In this document: piece after piece, positions 13,729-22,504 of the stretch
Position numbering within the stretch: position 1 is the first letter of the stretch
How the letters are laid out: every line of letters starts with the position of its first letter
The notes under the pieces: generated by a model
Databases searched by the model: none
Told to the model about the DNA's origin: nothing
Seen by the model: the letters and a program-made list of their open reading frames with translations, nothing else
DNA from: Streptomyces sp. NBC_01275
GTDB lineage: Bacteria; Actinomycetota; Actinomycetes; Streptomycetales; Streptomycetaceae
Reading direction: 5' to 3'
Length of the DNA stretch: 64,000 nt
NCBI RefSeq assembly: GCF_026340655.1
Contig: NZ_JAPEOZ010000001.1
Location: 7,254,001-7,318,000, forward strand
Translations under genes and position numbers: made by a program

Positions 13729-16277
13729 CGGACAATCAGGTTCCCGAGAAGCAGGGGCGCGTGCTGCCCGTCACCGACCTCTCCCTCGTCGTGCTGATCG
13801 GCGCGTCCGGCTCGGGCAAGTCCACCTTCGCCCGACGGCACTTCAAGCCCACCGAGGTCATCTCCTCCGACTTCTGCCGCGGTCTGGTCTCCGACGACGA
13901 GAACGACCAGAGCGCCACCCGGGACGCCTTCGACGTCCTGCACTACATCGCGGGCAAGCGGCTCGCGGCCGGCCGCCGTACGGTCGTCGACGCCACCAGC
14001 GTGCAGCAGGACGCCCGCAGGCAGCTGATCGACCTGGCCAAGCAGTACGACGTGCTGCCCATCGCCGTCGTGCTGGACGTGCCGGAGGAGGTGTGCGCCG
14101 AGCGCAACGCGGCCCGCACCGACCGCGCCGACATGCCCCGCCGGGTCATCCAGCGCCACGTCCGCGAACTGCGGCGCTCCCTGCGCCACCTGGAGCGCGA
14201 GGGCTTCCGCAAGGTGCACGTCCTGCGGGGCGTGGAGGACATCGAGCACGCCACCGTCGTCACCGAGAAGCGCTTCAACGACCTGACCCACCTCACCGGC
14301 CCCTTCGACATCATCGGCGACATCCACGGCTGCGCCTCCGAACTGGAGTCGCTGCTGGCCAAGTTGGGCTACGCCGACGGCGTGCACCCGGCCGGACGCC
14401 AGGCCGTCTTCGTCGGCGACCTCGTCGACCGGGGCCCGGACAGCCCCGCCGTGCTGCGCCGGGTGATGACGATGGTCGAGTCCGGCAACGCCCTGTGCGT
14501 GCCCGGCAACCACGAGAACAAGTACGGCCGATTCCTGCGCGGCCGCAAGGTCCAGCACACCCACGGCCTGGCCGAGACCATCGAGCAGATGGAGGGCGAG
14601 AGCGAGGAGTTCACGAAGCGGGTACGGGAGTTCATCGACGGACTCGTCAGCCACTACGTCCTGGACGGCGGCCGGCTCGTGGTCTGCCACGCCGGTCTGC
14701 CCGAGAAGTACCACGGCCGCACCTCCGGCCGCGTCCGCTCGCACGCGCTGTACGGCGACACCACCGGCGAGACCGACGAGTTCGGCCTGCCGGTGCGCTA
14801 CCCGTGGGCGGAGGACTACCGGGGCCGGGCGGCCGTGGTCTACGGCCACACCCCCGTCCCGGAGGCCACCTGGCTCAACAACACCATCTGCCTGGACACC
14901 GGCGCCGTCTTCGGCGGCAAGCTGACCGCGCTGCGCTGGCCGGAGCGGGAGCTGGTCGACGTACCGGCGGAGCAGGTCTGGTACGAGCCGACGAGGCCGT
15001 TGCGGGCGGAGGCGCCGGGCGGGCACGACGGGCGGCCGTTGGCGCTGGCGGACGTGCAGGGGCGGCGGGCCGTGGAGACCCGGCACCAGGGGCATGTCGC
15101 CGTGCGCGAGGAGAACGCGGCCGCGGCCCTGGAGGTCATGAGCCGGTTCGCCGTCGACCCGCGGCTGCTGCCCTACCTCCCGCCGACGATGGCTCCGACG
15201 GCGACCAGCCACGTCGAGGGCTACCTGGAGCACCCGGTGGAGGCGTTCGCGCAGTATGCGCAGGACGGGGTCGCGCGGGTCGTGTGCGAGGAGAAGCACA
15301 TGGGCTCGCGGGCGGTGGCCCTGGTGTGCCGGGACGCGGAAACGGCTCGTAGGCGTTTCGGCGTGGAAGGCCCCACGGGCTCGCTGTACACGCGCACCGG
15401 CCGGCCGTTCTTCGACGACGAGGCCGTCACCGAGGAGATCCTGGGCCGGGTGCGTACGGCCGTCGACGAGGCCGGTCTGTGGAGTGAACTCGACACCGAC
15501 TGGCTTCTGTTGGACGCCGAGCTGATGCCGTGGTCGCTGAAGGCCTCCGGGCTGCTGCGGTCGCAGTACGCGGCCGTCGGCGCCGCGTCCGGAGCCGCCT
15601 TCCCGGGTGCGCTGGCCGCACTGGAGGGGGCCGCCGCACGGGGCGTCGACGTCTCGGAGCTGCTGTCCCGGCAGCGCGAACGGGCCTCCGACGCGGCCGC
15701 GTTCACGGACGCCTACCGCCGCTACTGCTGGCCGACGGAGGGCCTGGACGGCGTACGCCTGGCGCCGTTCCAGATACTGGCCGTCCAGGGCCGCAACCTC
15801 GCCGGACTGCCCCACGACGAACAACTGGCCCTGCTCGACCGGCTGGTGGAGCACGACGGCAGCGGACTGCTCCAGGCGACCCGCCGCCTGTACGTCGACA
15901 CCGCCGACCCCGAGTCGGTCAAGGCCGGCGTCGACTGGTGGCTGGAGATGACCGGCCGCGGCGGCGAGGGCATGGTCGTCAAGCCGCTCGGCGCGCTGCT
16001 GCGCGACGAGAAGGGGCGGTTGGTCCAGCCCGGCATCAAGTGCCGGGGCCGCGAGTACCTGCGGATCATCTACGGTCCGGAGTACACGCGCCCCGACCAC
16101 CTCGCCCGGCTGCGCGGACGCTTCCTGAACCACAAGCGCTCGCTGGCGATCCGCGAGTACGCGCTCGGCCTGGAGGCGCTGGACCGGCTGGCCGAGGGCG
16201 AGCCGCTGTGGCGGGTCCACGAGGCGGTGTTCGGGGTGCTGGCCCTGGAGTCGGAGCCGGTGGACCCGAGGCTGTGA
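13725..16277 (+). CDS. pnkp: Polynucleotide kinase-phosphatase-ligase Pnkp (RNA repair)
   Basis: 850 residues with three catalytic modules in the known order. Kinase: P-loop GASGSGKST at 26-34. Metallophosphatase: GDIHGC (198), GDLVDRGPDS (231) and GNHEN (261). Ligase/adenylyltransferase: motif EEKHMGSR with the nucleotide-accepting lysine at about 524, and the later motif GGEGMVVKPLG. The enzyme heals both ends of broken RNA (5' phosphorylation, removal of 2',3'-cyclic phosphate) and, with Hen1, seals it; typical targets are tRNAs cut by ribotoxins. ATG 13725 follows GGAGG inside the hen1 end. All motifs are intact. No toxin gene is nearby, so the source of damage is not local. Confidence 0.96.
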   Translation: MTDNQVPEKQGRVLPVTDLSLVVLIGASGSGKSTFARRHFKPTEVISSDFCRGLVSDDENDQSATRDAFDVLHYIAGKRLAAGRRTVVDATSVQQDARRQLIDLAKQYDVLPIAVVLDVPEEVCAERNAARTDRADMPRRVIQRHVRELRRSLRHLEREGFRKVHVLRGVEDIEHATVVTEKRFNDLTHLTGPFDIIGDIHGCASELESLLAKLGYADGVHPAGRQAVFVGDLVDRGPDSPAVLRRVMTMVESGNALCVPGNHENKYGRFLRGRKVQHTHGLAETIEQMEGESEEFTKRVREFIDGLVSHYVLDGGRLVVCHAGLPEKYHGRTSGRVRSHALYGDTTGETDEFGLPVRYPWAEDYRGRAAVVYGHTPVPEATWLNNTICLDTGAVFGGKLTALRWPERELVDVPAEQVWYEPTRPLRAEAPGGHDGRPLALADVQGRRAVETRHQGHVAVREENAAAALEVMSRFAVDPRLLPYLPPTMAPTATSHVEGYLEHPVEAFAQYAQDGVARVVCEEKHMGSRAVALVCRDAETARRRFGVEGPTGSLYTRTGRPFFDDEAVTEEILGRVRTAVDEAGLWSELDTDWLLLDAELMPWSLKASGLLRSQYAAVGAASGAAFPGALAALEGAAARGVDVSELLSRQRERASDAAAFTDAYRRYCWPTEGLDGVRLAPFQILAVQGRNLAGLPHDEQLALLDRLVEHDGSGLLQATRRLYVDTADPESVKAGVDWWLEMTGRGGEGMVVKPLGALLRDEKGRLVQPGIKCRGREYLRIIYGPEYTRPDHLARLRGRFLNHKRSLAIREYALGLEALDRLAEGEPLWRVHEAVFGVLALESEPVDPRL

Positions 16278-16351
16278 CGGTCGGGGCGTTCAGGGTGCGC
16301 AGGGTGATCGGGGCGTGCGGGGTGATCGGGGCGTGCGGGGTGCCCCGACCG
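16278..16351. terminator. Terminator containing an 18-bp tandem duplication
   Basis: CGGTCGGGGC (16278-16287) pairs with GCCCCGACCG (16342-16351) just after the pnkp stop and before the convergent stop at 16353. Inside lies GGGTGATCGGGGCGTGCG repeated twice in tandem (16303-16338); each copy offers an alternative left arm for the same GCCCCG right arm. Confidence 0.65.
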
Positions 16352-16352
16352 C

Positions 16353-17252
16353 TCAGCCGACCAGCCGCAGTCGCCGCTCGCACATCCCGACCCGCACCGT
16401 CTGCCCCCAGGTCAGCTCCAGGGCGTCCGTCTCCATACCGTCCCCGAACACGATCAACTGCTCGGATTCGACGGTGAGTCGAAGGGACGCCGAGGCCGCG
16501 AGCTCGCCCGCCACCAGCGACGTACCGGTGGTGGGCGAGGGCCAGGCCTCGCGGACGAACCACACCAGCCGGTCCTGCGAGGGGTGGGGCAGAGGCAGGG
16601 CGCTGCCCCGCTCCTGCCACACCGACCGGAGCCATCCCGTCGCCCCGGTCCCCGTGCCCACGAGCACCCCCGAAGAAGCCTGGGCCTCGACGACACCCCC
16701 GTCGCCCTCCAGGCCCAGGCGGTATCTGGCCGTCTGATGTCCGACGGCTCCCATATAGATCTCGTTGAGCGCGACCAGCCGCTGGGTGTCGTCGGCGACG
16801 GCCTCGACCATCGTGAGTTCGTCCACGCCGGTGCCGGCCGCCCGTGCCGAGGGCAGCAGGGCTCCGGCGTCCGACGGGCGGTGCCGCACCAGGACGCCCG
16901 GGTTGCGCCCGGGGTCCGTGTCGAATCCCAACACCGGCTGCCCGGACAGGTACTTGGCGACGTTCGCGACCAGCCCGTCCTGACCGACGACGACCACGAC
17001 GTCCTCCGGAGCGAACAGGAAACGGTCCAAGTCGACCCGCTCGACCCGGGTCTGACGCCAGGTCAACGGCACCGCCGAAGAGACCTCGGCCAGCGCCCGT
17101 CGCGTCCGGCGGTGGCGTTCGGCGACCTCCTCGATGTCCCGGCCCCGCGAGGAGAGGAAGAAGGCGGCCTGGCCGTGCGTGCCGTGCCGGGCCACCAACT
17201 CCTCGTACTCCGTGGTGCGATGGACCAGCACGGCCCGCGGGGCGAGACTCAC
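16353..17252 (-). CDS. NAD-kinase-like protein with altered nucleotide motif
   Basis: The 299-residue product follows the NAD/diacylglycerol kinase plan: [17 protein letters not shown] (residues 85-103; the usual GGDGT is GQDGL), [15 protein letters not shown], the NE dyad in LNEIYMG (163-164), and [17 protein letters not shown] (194-210) corresponding to the TPTGSTAY loop. The altered GGDG and loop residues suggest a changed substrate or a binding role. GTG 17252 overlaps the SPFH stop by four bases (GTGA), so it is the second gene of a coupled operon with a membrane-associated scaffold. True NAD kinase activity should not be assumed. Confidence 0.78.
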   Translation of the reverse strand: MSLAPRAVLVHRTTEYEELVARHGTHGQAAFFLSSRGRDIEEVAERHRRTRRALAEVSSAVPLTWRQTRVERVDLDRFLFAPEDVVVVVGQDGLVANVAKYLSGQPVLGFDTDPGRNPGVLVRHRPSDAGALLPSARAAGTGVDELTMVEAVADDTQRLVALNEIYMGAVGHQTARYRLGLEGDGGVVEAQASSGVLVGTGTGATGWLRSVWQERGSALPLPHPSQDRLVWFVREAWPSPTTGTSLVAGELAASASLRLTVESEQLIVFGDGMETDALELTWGQTVRVGMCERRLRLVG

Positions 17253-18451
17253 TCCCGGTCCCCGGCGCCGAGCCTGGACAGCAGCCCGGTCAGGACGTCC
17301 GGCGAGATCGTCACGCTGTCGATGTGCGGCAGGTTCTCCGCCAGCCGCGTCCCGGTGAGCGCATTGAGGGTCGCCACGTCGACGTCGCCGTGCACCCGCA
17401 GCCAGGTCGCCTGCGCCTGGGCCCGCGCCTCGCCGACCTCGCGCGCCGCCTCGGCCTCCGCCCGGGCGAGCAGGACCGAGCGGGCGGCCTCCGCCTCCGC
17501 CATCCGCACCGTGCGGGCGGCCTCCGCCTGGGTCAGCCGCTCCGAGCGCTGCGCCTCGGCGTCGGCCAACCCGACCTGCTTCGCCGCCTCGGCCTCGGCC
17601 AGCTTCACGGCGCGCGCCGCTTCCGCCTCCGTCAGCTTCACCGACCGCGCGGCCTCCGCCTCGGCGAGCCGGACCGTGCGCGTCGCCTCCGCCTCGGCCC
17701 GTACCTTGTCCGCGGCCGCGCTCTCCTCCGCCTCGCGCCGGGTGTTCGTACCGCGTTGCTCGACCAACTGCTCCTCGCGCCGGGCGAGTTCGATCTGGCT
17801 GGCCAGTTCGTTCTCGGCGATGGTCCGCTCCCGCTCGACGGCCACCGCCCGCCGCTCGTAGGTGGCCCGGTCGGCCTCCTGCTGGATCTGCTCGCGGGCC
17901 GGGGTGCGCAGCGCCCGCTCCACCTCGGGCTCCGGTCGCAGGGCGACGACCCGGACGGCGACGATCTCCAGGCCGGTGGCGGGCAGTCGGGGCTCCGCCG
18001 CGAGACCCGCCGCGACCCGCTCGCGCACCGACGTCACGCCGTCGACCAGCGCCGACGACAGCGACGTACGCGCCAGGACGTCCAGTGCGTGCTGCTGGGC
18101 CGTCTCCGTCAGAAGGGTGCCGAGCTGCTCCAGGGGCGCGCTGCGCCATATCCCGGTGTCCGGGTCGATCGAGAAGTCGAGGCGGGCGGCGGCCAGGGCC
18201 GGGTCGCCGATCCGGTAGGTCACCGTCGCCTGCACGGTCACGTCCTGGAAGTCGACCGTACGGGCGTGGAAGGTCATCGCCAACTCGCGGTCGTCGACCG
18301 GCACTTCGGAGAGCGCGGCGGACAGGGACCGGAACCAGAAGCTGAGCCCGGGGCCGTCGTGCACCAGCTTGCCGGAGCGGTGGTGGCGTACATGCGCCGT
18401 CGGCGCGCCGCGCAGATGGCGCCAGCCCAGACGCCGGGTGATGTCGGCCAT
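17249..18451 (-). CDS. SPFH/Band 7 (flotillin-like) protein with hendecad coiled coil
   Basis: 400 residues. Residues about 20-190 form the SPFH domain ([15 protein letters not shown] ... [17 protein letters not shown] ... [13 protein letters not shown]). Residues 195-345 are a long charged helix; within it, 257-333 is seven consecutive 11-residue repeats of the form [11 protein letters not shown]. An 11-residue period predicts a nearly straight, slightly right-handed coiled coil rather than the usual heptad form. There is no N-terminal membrane anchor, so membrane contact would be indirect. ATG 18451 is chosen for its GAGGGGG site; an upstream ATG (18481) coincides with the predicted transcript start. 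It is the first gene of an operon with the NAD-kinase-like gene and probably oligomerises. Confidence 0.87.
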   Translation of the reverse strand: MADITRRLGWRHLRGAPTAHVRHHRSGKLVHDGPGLSFWFRSLSAALSEVPVDDRELAMTFHARTVDFQDVTVQATVTYRIGDPALAAARLDFSIDPDTGIWRSAPLEQLGTLLTETAQQHALDVLARTSLSSALVDGVTSVRERVAAGLAAEPRLPATGLEIVAVRVVALRPEPEVERALRTPAREQIQQEADRATYERRAVAVERERTIAENELASQIELARREEQLVEQRGTNTRREAEESAAADKVRAEAEATRTVRLAEAEAARSVKLTEAEAARAVKLAEAEAAKQVGLADAEAQRSERLTQAEAARTVRMAEAEAARSVLLARAEAEAAREVGEARAQAQATWLRVHGDVDVATLNALTGTRLAENLPHIDSVTISPDVLTGLLSRLGAGDRE

Positions 18452-18485
18452 GGGGTCCCCCTCGTCATCTTTTCTCGTCATGTCG

Positions 18486-18515
18486 ACGATAATCGAGAGG
18501 GTCAGTTGTCGTCAA
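18486..18515 (-). promoter_or_regulatory. Promoter of the SPFH operon
   Basis: On the minus strand TTGACG (18515-18510) and TATCGT (18491-18486) are separated by 18 bp, a good housekeeping-type promoter. It predicts a transcript start close to 18480, giving a leader of roughly 30 nt that includes the GAGGGGG site before ATG 18451. Confidence 0.7.
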
Positions 18516-18589
18516 GGGGACGAGAACAAGCTCGTGCGGAATCGGTCCGACAGCGGGTGAAGGCGGTCCTCGATGGTCAGGATGGAGGC

Positions 18590-19813
18590 ATGGGATTCCA
18601 TGTCGACTCCGAAGCCGGGCGGCTGCGCCGCGTCATCCTGCACCGGCCGGATCTCGAGCTCAAAAGGCTCACGCCCAGCAACAAGGACGCACTCCTCTTC
18701 GACGACGTGCTGTGGGTGCGCCGGGCGCGCGCCGAGCACGACGGGTTCGCCGACGTGCTGCGCGACCGCGACGTCGAGGTCCACCTCTTCGGCGACCTGC
18801 TCGTCGAGGCCCTGGAGGTCCCGGCGGCCCGGGCGCTCGTCCTGGACCGCGTCTTCGACGAGAAGGAGTACGGGGTCCTCGCCACCGACCATCTCCGGGC
18901 CGCCTTCGAGAACCTGTCCGCGGCCGCGCTCGCCGAGAGCCTGGTCGGCGGCATGACCAAACGGGAGTTCCTCGAGGCCCACGCCGAGCCGACCTCCGTC
19001 CGCTTCCATGTCATGGACCTCGACGACTTCCTCCTCGACCCCCTCCCCAACCACCTCTTCACCCGTGACACCTCCGCCTGGATCTACGACGGCGTCGCCA
19101 TCAACGCCATGCGCTGGCCGGCCCGGCAGCGCGAGACCGTGCACTTCGAGGCGATCTACCGGCATCACCCGCTCTTCCGCGGCGAGACGTTCCGCGTCTG
19201 GTCCGAGGGGCAGGCCGACTACCCGTCCACCATCGAGGGCGGCGACGTCCTCGTCATCGGCAACGGCGCCGTACTGATCGGCATGAGCGAGCGGACGACC
19301 CCGCAGGCCGTCGAGATGCTCGCCCACAAGCTGTTCGCCGCGGGCTCGGCGGAGACGATCGTGGCCCTCGACATGCCGAAGCGGCGCGCGTTCATGCACC
19401 TCGACACCGTGATGACGATGGTCGACGGCGACACCTTCACCCAGTACGCGGGCCTCGGCATGCTGCGGTCGTACACCATCGAGCCGGGCGTCGGCGAGAA
19501 GGAGCTGAAGGTCACCGACCATCCTCCGGAGCACATGCACCGCGCGATCGCCGCGGCCCTCGGCCTCAGCGAGATCCGGGTGCTGACCGCCACCCAGGAC
19601 GTGCACGCGGCCGAGCGCGAGCAGTGGGACGACGGCTGCAACGTCCTCGCCGTCGAGCCGGGCGTCGTCATCGCCTATGAACGCAACGCCACCACCAACA
19701 CCCATCTGCGCAAGCAGGGCGTCGAGGTGATCGAGATCCCCGGCAGCGAGCTGGGCCGGGGGAGGGGCGGACCGCGCTGCATGAGCTGTCCGGTCGAACG
19801 GGCTGCCGTATAG
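18590..19813 (+). CDS. arcA: Arginine deiminase
   Basis: 407 residues carrying the family motifs in order: [12 protein letters not shown] (usually FTRDP), [12 protein letters not shown], the [10 protein letters not shown] histidine motif, and the catalytic cysteine near the C-terminus in GPRCMSCPV. The enzyme converts arginine to citrulline and ammonia in the cytosol. The next gene is an ornithine carbamoyltransferase, which can phosphorolyse citrulline to ornithine and carbamoyl phosphate; no carbamate kinase or arginine/ornithine antiporter is nearby, so this is not a full ADI energy operon. ATG 18590 is preceded by CAGGATGGAGGC, as at 10051, suggesting leaderless transcription. Confidence 0.95.
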   Translation: MGFHVDSEAGRLRRVILHRPDLELKRLTPSNKDALLFDDVLWVRRARAEHDGFADVLRDRDVEVHLFGDLLVEALEVPAARALVLDRVFDEKEYGVLATDHLRAAFENLSAAALAESLVGGMTKREFLEAHAEPTSVRFHVMDLDDFLLDPLPNHLFTRDTSAWIYDGVAINAMRWPARQRETVHFEAIYRHHPLFRGETFRVWSEGQADYPSTIEGGDVLVIGNGAVLIGMSERTTPQAVEMLAHKLFAAGSAETIVALDMPKRRAFMHLDTVMTMVDGDTFTQYAGLGMLRSYTIEPGVGEKELKVTDHPPEHMHRAIAAALGLSEIRVLTATQDVHAAEREQWDDGCNVLAVEPGVVIAYERNATTNTHLRKQGVEVIEIPGSELGRGRGGPRCMSCPVERAAV

Positions 19814-19839
19814 AAATGCCGAGGATCGTATAGAATTCC
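19806..19839. promoter_or_regulatory. Direct repeat before the carbamoyltransferase gene
   Basis: CGTATAGAAATGCC at 19806 and CGTATAGAATTCC at 19827 are direct repeats exactly 21 bp apart, two helical turns, overlapping the arcA stop. They stand out by AT content. Either a two-site operator or overlapping -10 elements (TATAGA) for argF; not matched to a known box. Confidence 0.5.
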
Positions 19840-19874
19840 AAAGGTACCTACCCTCGTATCTCTGGAGCGCCCCC

Positions 19875-20882
19875 ATGGCGACAGTCCCGACCGCCCTCGC
19901 CGGCCGCCACTTCCTCAAGGAGCTGGACTTCACCGAGGGGGAGTTCCGCGGCCTGATCGAGCTGGCCGCCGAGCTGAAGGCCGCCAAGAAGGCCGGGGCC
20001 GAGGTCCAGCACCTGCGCGGGAAGAACATCGCCCTGATCTTCGAGAAGACCTCGACGCGCACCCGCTGCGCGTTCGAGGTGGCGGCGGCGGACCAGGGCG
20101 CCTCCACGACGTACCTCGACCCGTCGGGCTCGCAGATCGGGCACAAGGAGTCCGTCAAGGACACCGCCCGGGTGCTGGGCCGGATGTACGACGGGATCGA
20201 GTACCGCGGGGACAGCCAGGAGAAGGTCGAGGAGCTGGCCGCACACGCCGGCGTCCCCGTCTACAACGGCCTCACCGACGACTGGCACCCCACCCAGATG
20301 CTCGCCGAGGTGCTCACGATGACCGAGCACAGCGCCAAGCCCCTGCCCGAGATCGCCTTCGCCTACCTCGGCGACGCCCGTTTCAACATGGGCAACTCCT
20401 ACCTGGTCACCGGCGCGCTGCTCGGCATGGACGTGCGGATCGTCGCGCCCAAGGCCTACTGGCCGGCCCCGGAGATCGTCGACCGCGCTCGCGAGCTCGC
20501 GAAGAGCAGCGGGGCCCGCGTCACCGTCACCGAGTCCCTGGACGAGGGCGTGCGCGGCGCCGACTTCGTGGCCACCGACGTATGGGTCTCCATGGGCGAG
20601 CCCAAGGAGGTCTGGGACGAGCGGATCGAGGCGCTCTCCCCGTACGCCGTGACCATGGACGTCCTGCGCGCCACCGGCAACCCGGACGTCAGGTTCCTGC
20701 ACTGCCTGCCGGCCTTCCACGACCTCGGCACCAAGGTCGGCCGCGAGATCCACGAGCGGCACGGTCTCGACTCGCTGGAAGTGACGGACGAGGTCTTCGA
20801 GTCGGACCACTCGGTCGTCTTCGACGAGGCGGAGAACCGGCTGCACACGATCAAGGCCGTGCTCGTCGCGACGTTGGGGTGA
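19875..20882 (+). CDS. argF: Ornithine carbamoyltransferase
   Basis: 335 residues with the carbamoyl-phosphate motif [11 protein letters not shown], the interdomain [12 protein letters not shown], the ornithine-side [14 protein letters not shown] and the catalytic HCLPAFHD. The enzyme makes citrulline from ornithine and carbamoyl phosphate, or runs in reverse in arginine breakdown. Its place directly behind arcA suggests a catabolic role, but streptomycetes often have only this copy, so it may serve both directions and argF/arcB naming is open. The gap to arcA is 61 bp and holds a direct repeat. Its stop lies 4 bp from the stop of the convergent ATPase gene. Confidence 0.94.
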   Translation: MATVPTALAGRHFLKELDFTEGEFRGLIELAAELKAAKKAGAEVQHLRGKNIALIFEKTSTRTRCAFEVAAADQGASTTYLDPSGSQIGHKESVKDTARVLGRMYDGIEYRGDSQEKVEELAAHAGVPVYNGLTDDWHPTQMLAEVLTMTEHSAKPLPEIAFAYLGDARFNMGNSYLVTGALLGMDVRIVAPKAYWPAPEIVDRARELAKSSGARVTVTESLDEGVRGADFVATDVWVSMGEPKEVWDERIEALSPYAVTMDVLRATGNPDVRFLHCLPAFHDLGTKVGREIHERHGLDSLEVTDEVFESDHSVVFDEAENRLHTIKAVLVATLG

Positions 20883-20886
20883 CCGG

Positions 20887-21381
20887 TCAGCCGGTTGCCG
20901 GCCGGGGCCGCCACTGCTGCGGGACCGCGGCCAGTCTGAACCACACGGCCTTGCCCTTGTCCGTGGGGCGGTGACCGCAGGACGAGCTCAGGGCGCGGAT
21001 CAGCAGCAGACCGCGCCCGTGCTCCTGCCAGGGGTCGGGCTCCTGGCCGGAGGGGCGGGTGAGGTCGCCGGGCGGCACCGGGTCGTGGTCGTGCACCTCG
21101 ACCTGGCAGCCGGTCGGCCGCAGCTCCACCACCAGCTCTATCGGGGCGTCCCCGGCGGCGGTGTGCTCCACGGCGTTCGCCACCAGCTCGGCGGTGAGCA
21201 GCTCCGCGGTGTCGGTGTCCGCCCCGTGCTCCAGTTCGGCCAGCGCCGTACGGACCAGTGCGCGCGCCACCGGCACGGCCGCGGCGGAGTGCGGCAGTGC
21301 GATGCGCCAAGAGGCGGCTGAGGCGGAAGGGAGCTCGTGCAAGGCTGGTCCGTTCATGGCGCGGGTGCCCATGATCGACAT
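20887..21381 (-). CDS. Anti-sigma-type ATP-binding protein (RsbW-like HATPase)
   Basis: About 164 residues of the HATPase_c_2 type common in streptomycetes. Visible are the start motif SWRIALPHSAAAVPVARALV, the N box LLTAELVANAVEHT, a D box VEVHDHDP and the G box HGRGLLLIRALSSSCG, ending in KAVWFRL. Such proteins resemble RsbW/SpoIIAB anti-sigma kinases and usually work with anti-anti-sigma or membrane partners, but many streptomycete copies are orphans. ATG 21381 is taken as start; ATGs at 21372 and 21357 are alternatives with no better ribosome site. It runs convergent to argF. Confidence 0.85.
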   Translation of the reverse strand: MSIMGTRAMNGPALHELPSASAASWRIALPHSAAAVPVARALVRTALAELEHGADTDTAELLTAELVANAVEHTAAGDAPIELVVELRPTGCQVEVHDHDPVPPGDLTRPSGQEPDPWQEHGRGLLLIRALSSSCGHRPTDKGKAVWFRLAAVPQQWRPRPATG

Positions 21382-21669
21382 CAGGCGGTCCCGCTTTCAA
21401 CTTAACGAATGGTACGGCGACCCCCGGCAGTGGCGCTCGCCGGGCACCCGACGGGACCCTCGGCCCCGCTACCGGGCGCATACCCCGGACAACGGCTTGC
21501 CTTGCATTTCCGATCCCGTTGTTACCGCGTTATTGACGTCCGGTGACGTGTGTGACGGGGGAGGCCGGCTGGGCCGGTCCGTTCCGAGCCAGCTTTATCG
21601 CGGACTCATGACGACAGTCACGTATGGGTGATAACTTCGAGGAAGACCGCTCGTTGAGGAGGCCGCCTC

Positions 21670-22497
21670 ATGAGTCCCTTCACCGGCTCCGCCGCCCGCA
21701 CCTCCGACTGGCGGCATCTGCGCGTCGAGCGCGCCGACGGCGTCGCCACCGTCACCCTGACCCGCCCCGAGAAACTCAACGCCCTCACCTTCGGCGCCTA
21801 CGCCGACCTGCGCGACCTTCTCGCCGAGCTGTCCCGGGAACGGTCGGTCCGCGCCCTGGTGCTGGCCGGCGAGGGGCGCGGCTTCTGCTCCGGCGGCGAC
21901 GTCGACGAGATCATCGGCGCCACGCTCGACATGGACACCGCCGAGCTCCTGGACTTCAACCGGATGACCGGCCAGGTCGTGCGAGCCGTACGGGAGTGTC
22001 CGTTCCCGGTGATCGCGGCGGTGCACGGAGTGGCCGCGGGCGCCGGCGCGGTCCTCGCCCTCGCCGCGGACTTCCGGGTCGCCGACCCCAGCGCCCGCTT
22101 CGTGTTCCTCTTCACCCGCGTCGGCCTCTCCGGCGGCGACATGGGCGCGGCCTACCTCCTGCCCCGAGTCGTCGGCCTCGGCCACGCCACCCGGCTGCTC
22201 ATGCTCGGCGAGCCCGTGCGCGCCCCCGAGGCCGAGCGGATCGGCCTGATCAGCGAGCTGGCGGAGGAAGGGCGGGCGGACGCGGCCGCACAGGCGCTGG
22301 CCCGCCGCCTCGCCGACGGCCCGGCCCTCGCACACGCCCAGACGAAGGCGCTGCTCACCGCGGAACTCGACATGCCCCTGGCCGCCGCCGTCGAGCTGGA
22401 CGCCGCCACCCAGGCCCTCCTCATGAACGGCGAGGACTACGCCGAGTTCCACGCCGCCTTCACCGAGAGACGCCCGCCGAAGTGGCGGGGGAGGTGA
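21670..22497 (+). CDS. Enoyl-CoA hydratase/isomerase family protein
   Basis: 275 residues of the crotonase fold. The two oxyanion-hole segments are seen in GRGFCSGGDVDE and HGVAAGAGAVLALAADFRVAD; the catalytic-side helix reads FTRVGLSGGDMGAAYLLPRVVG. AGGAGG precedes ATG 21670. It is followed after 7 bp by the fused aryl-CoA monooxygenase/reductase, so it most likely acts on the dearomatised CoA ester, hydrating or hydrolysing the non-aromatic ring on the way to beta-oxidation. The same pathway set (ligase, dehydrogenase, RidA, PaaX) lies 4-10 kb downstream across a sulfate operon. Confidence 0.9.
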   Translation: MSPFTGSAARTSDWRHLRVERADGVATVTLTRPEKLNALTFGAYADLRDLLAELSRERSVRALVLAGEGRGFCSGGDVDEIIGATLDMDTAELLDFNRMTGQVVRAVRECPFPVIAAVHGVAAGAGAVLALAADFRVADPSARFVFLFTRVGLSGGDMGAAYLLPRVVGLGHATRLLMLGEPVRAPEAERIGLISELAEEGRADAAAQALARRLADGPALAHAQTKALLTAELDMPLAAAVELDAATQALLMNGEDYAEFHAAFTERRPPKWRGR

Positions 22498-22504
22498 GGG
22501 AGGG

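Noticed and set aside
13371..16220. 949-codon open frame antisense to pnkp
   Set aside because: Wholly opposite the Pnkp modules, no start signal, no recognisable domain, inverted codon bias.
12259..16277. Genomic island carrying the RNA repair genes
   Set aside because: No integrase, tRNA, direct repeats or base composition change; flanked by core streptomycete genes.
16353..17252. Housekeeping NAD kinase
   Set aside because: The GGDG motif is changed to GQDG and the second loop is altered, so only the fold is claimed.
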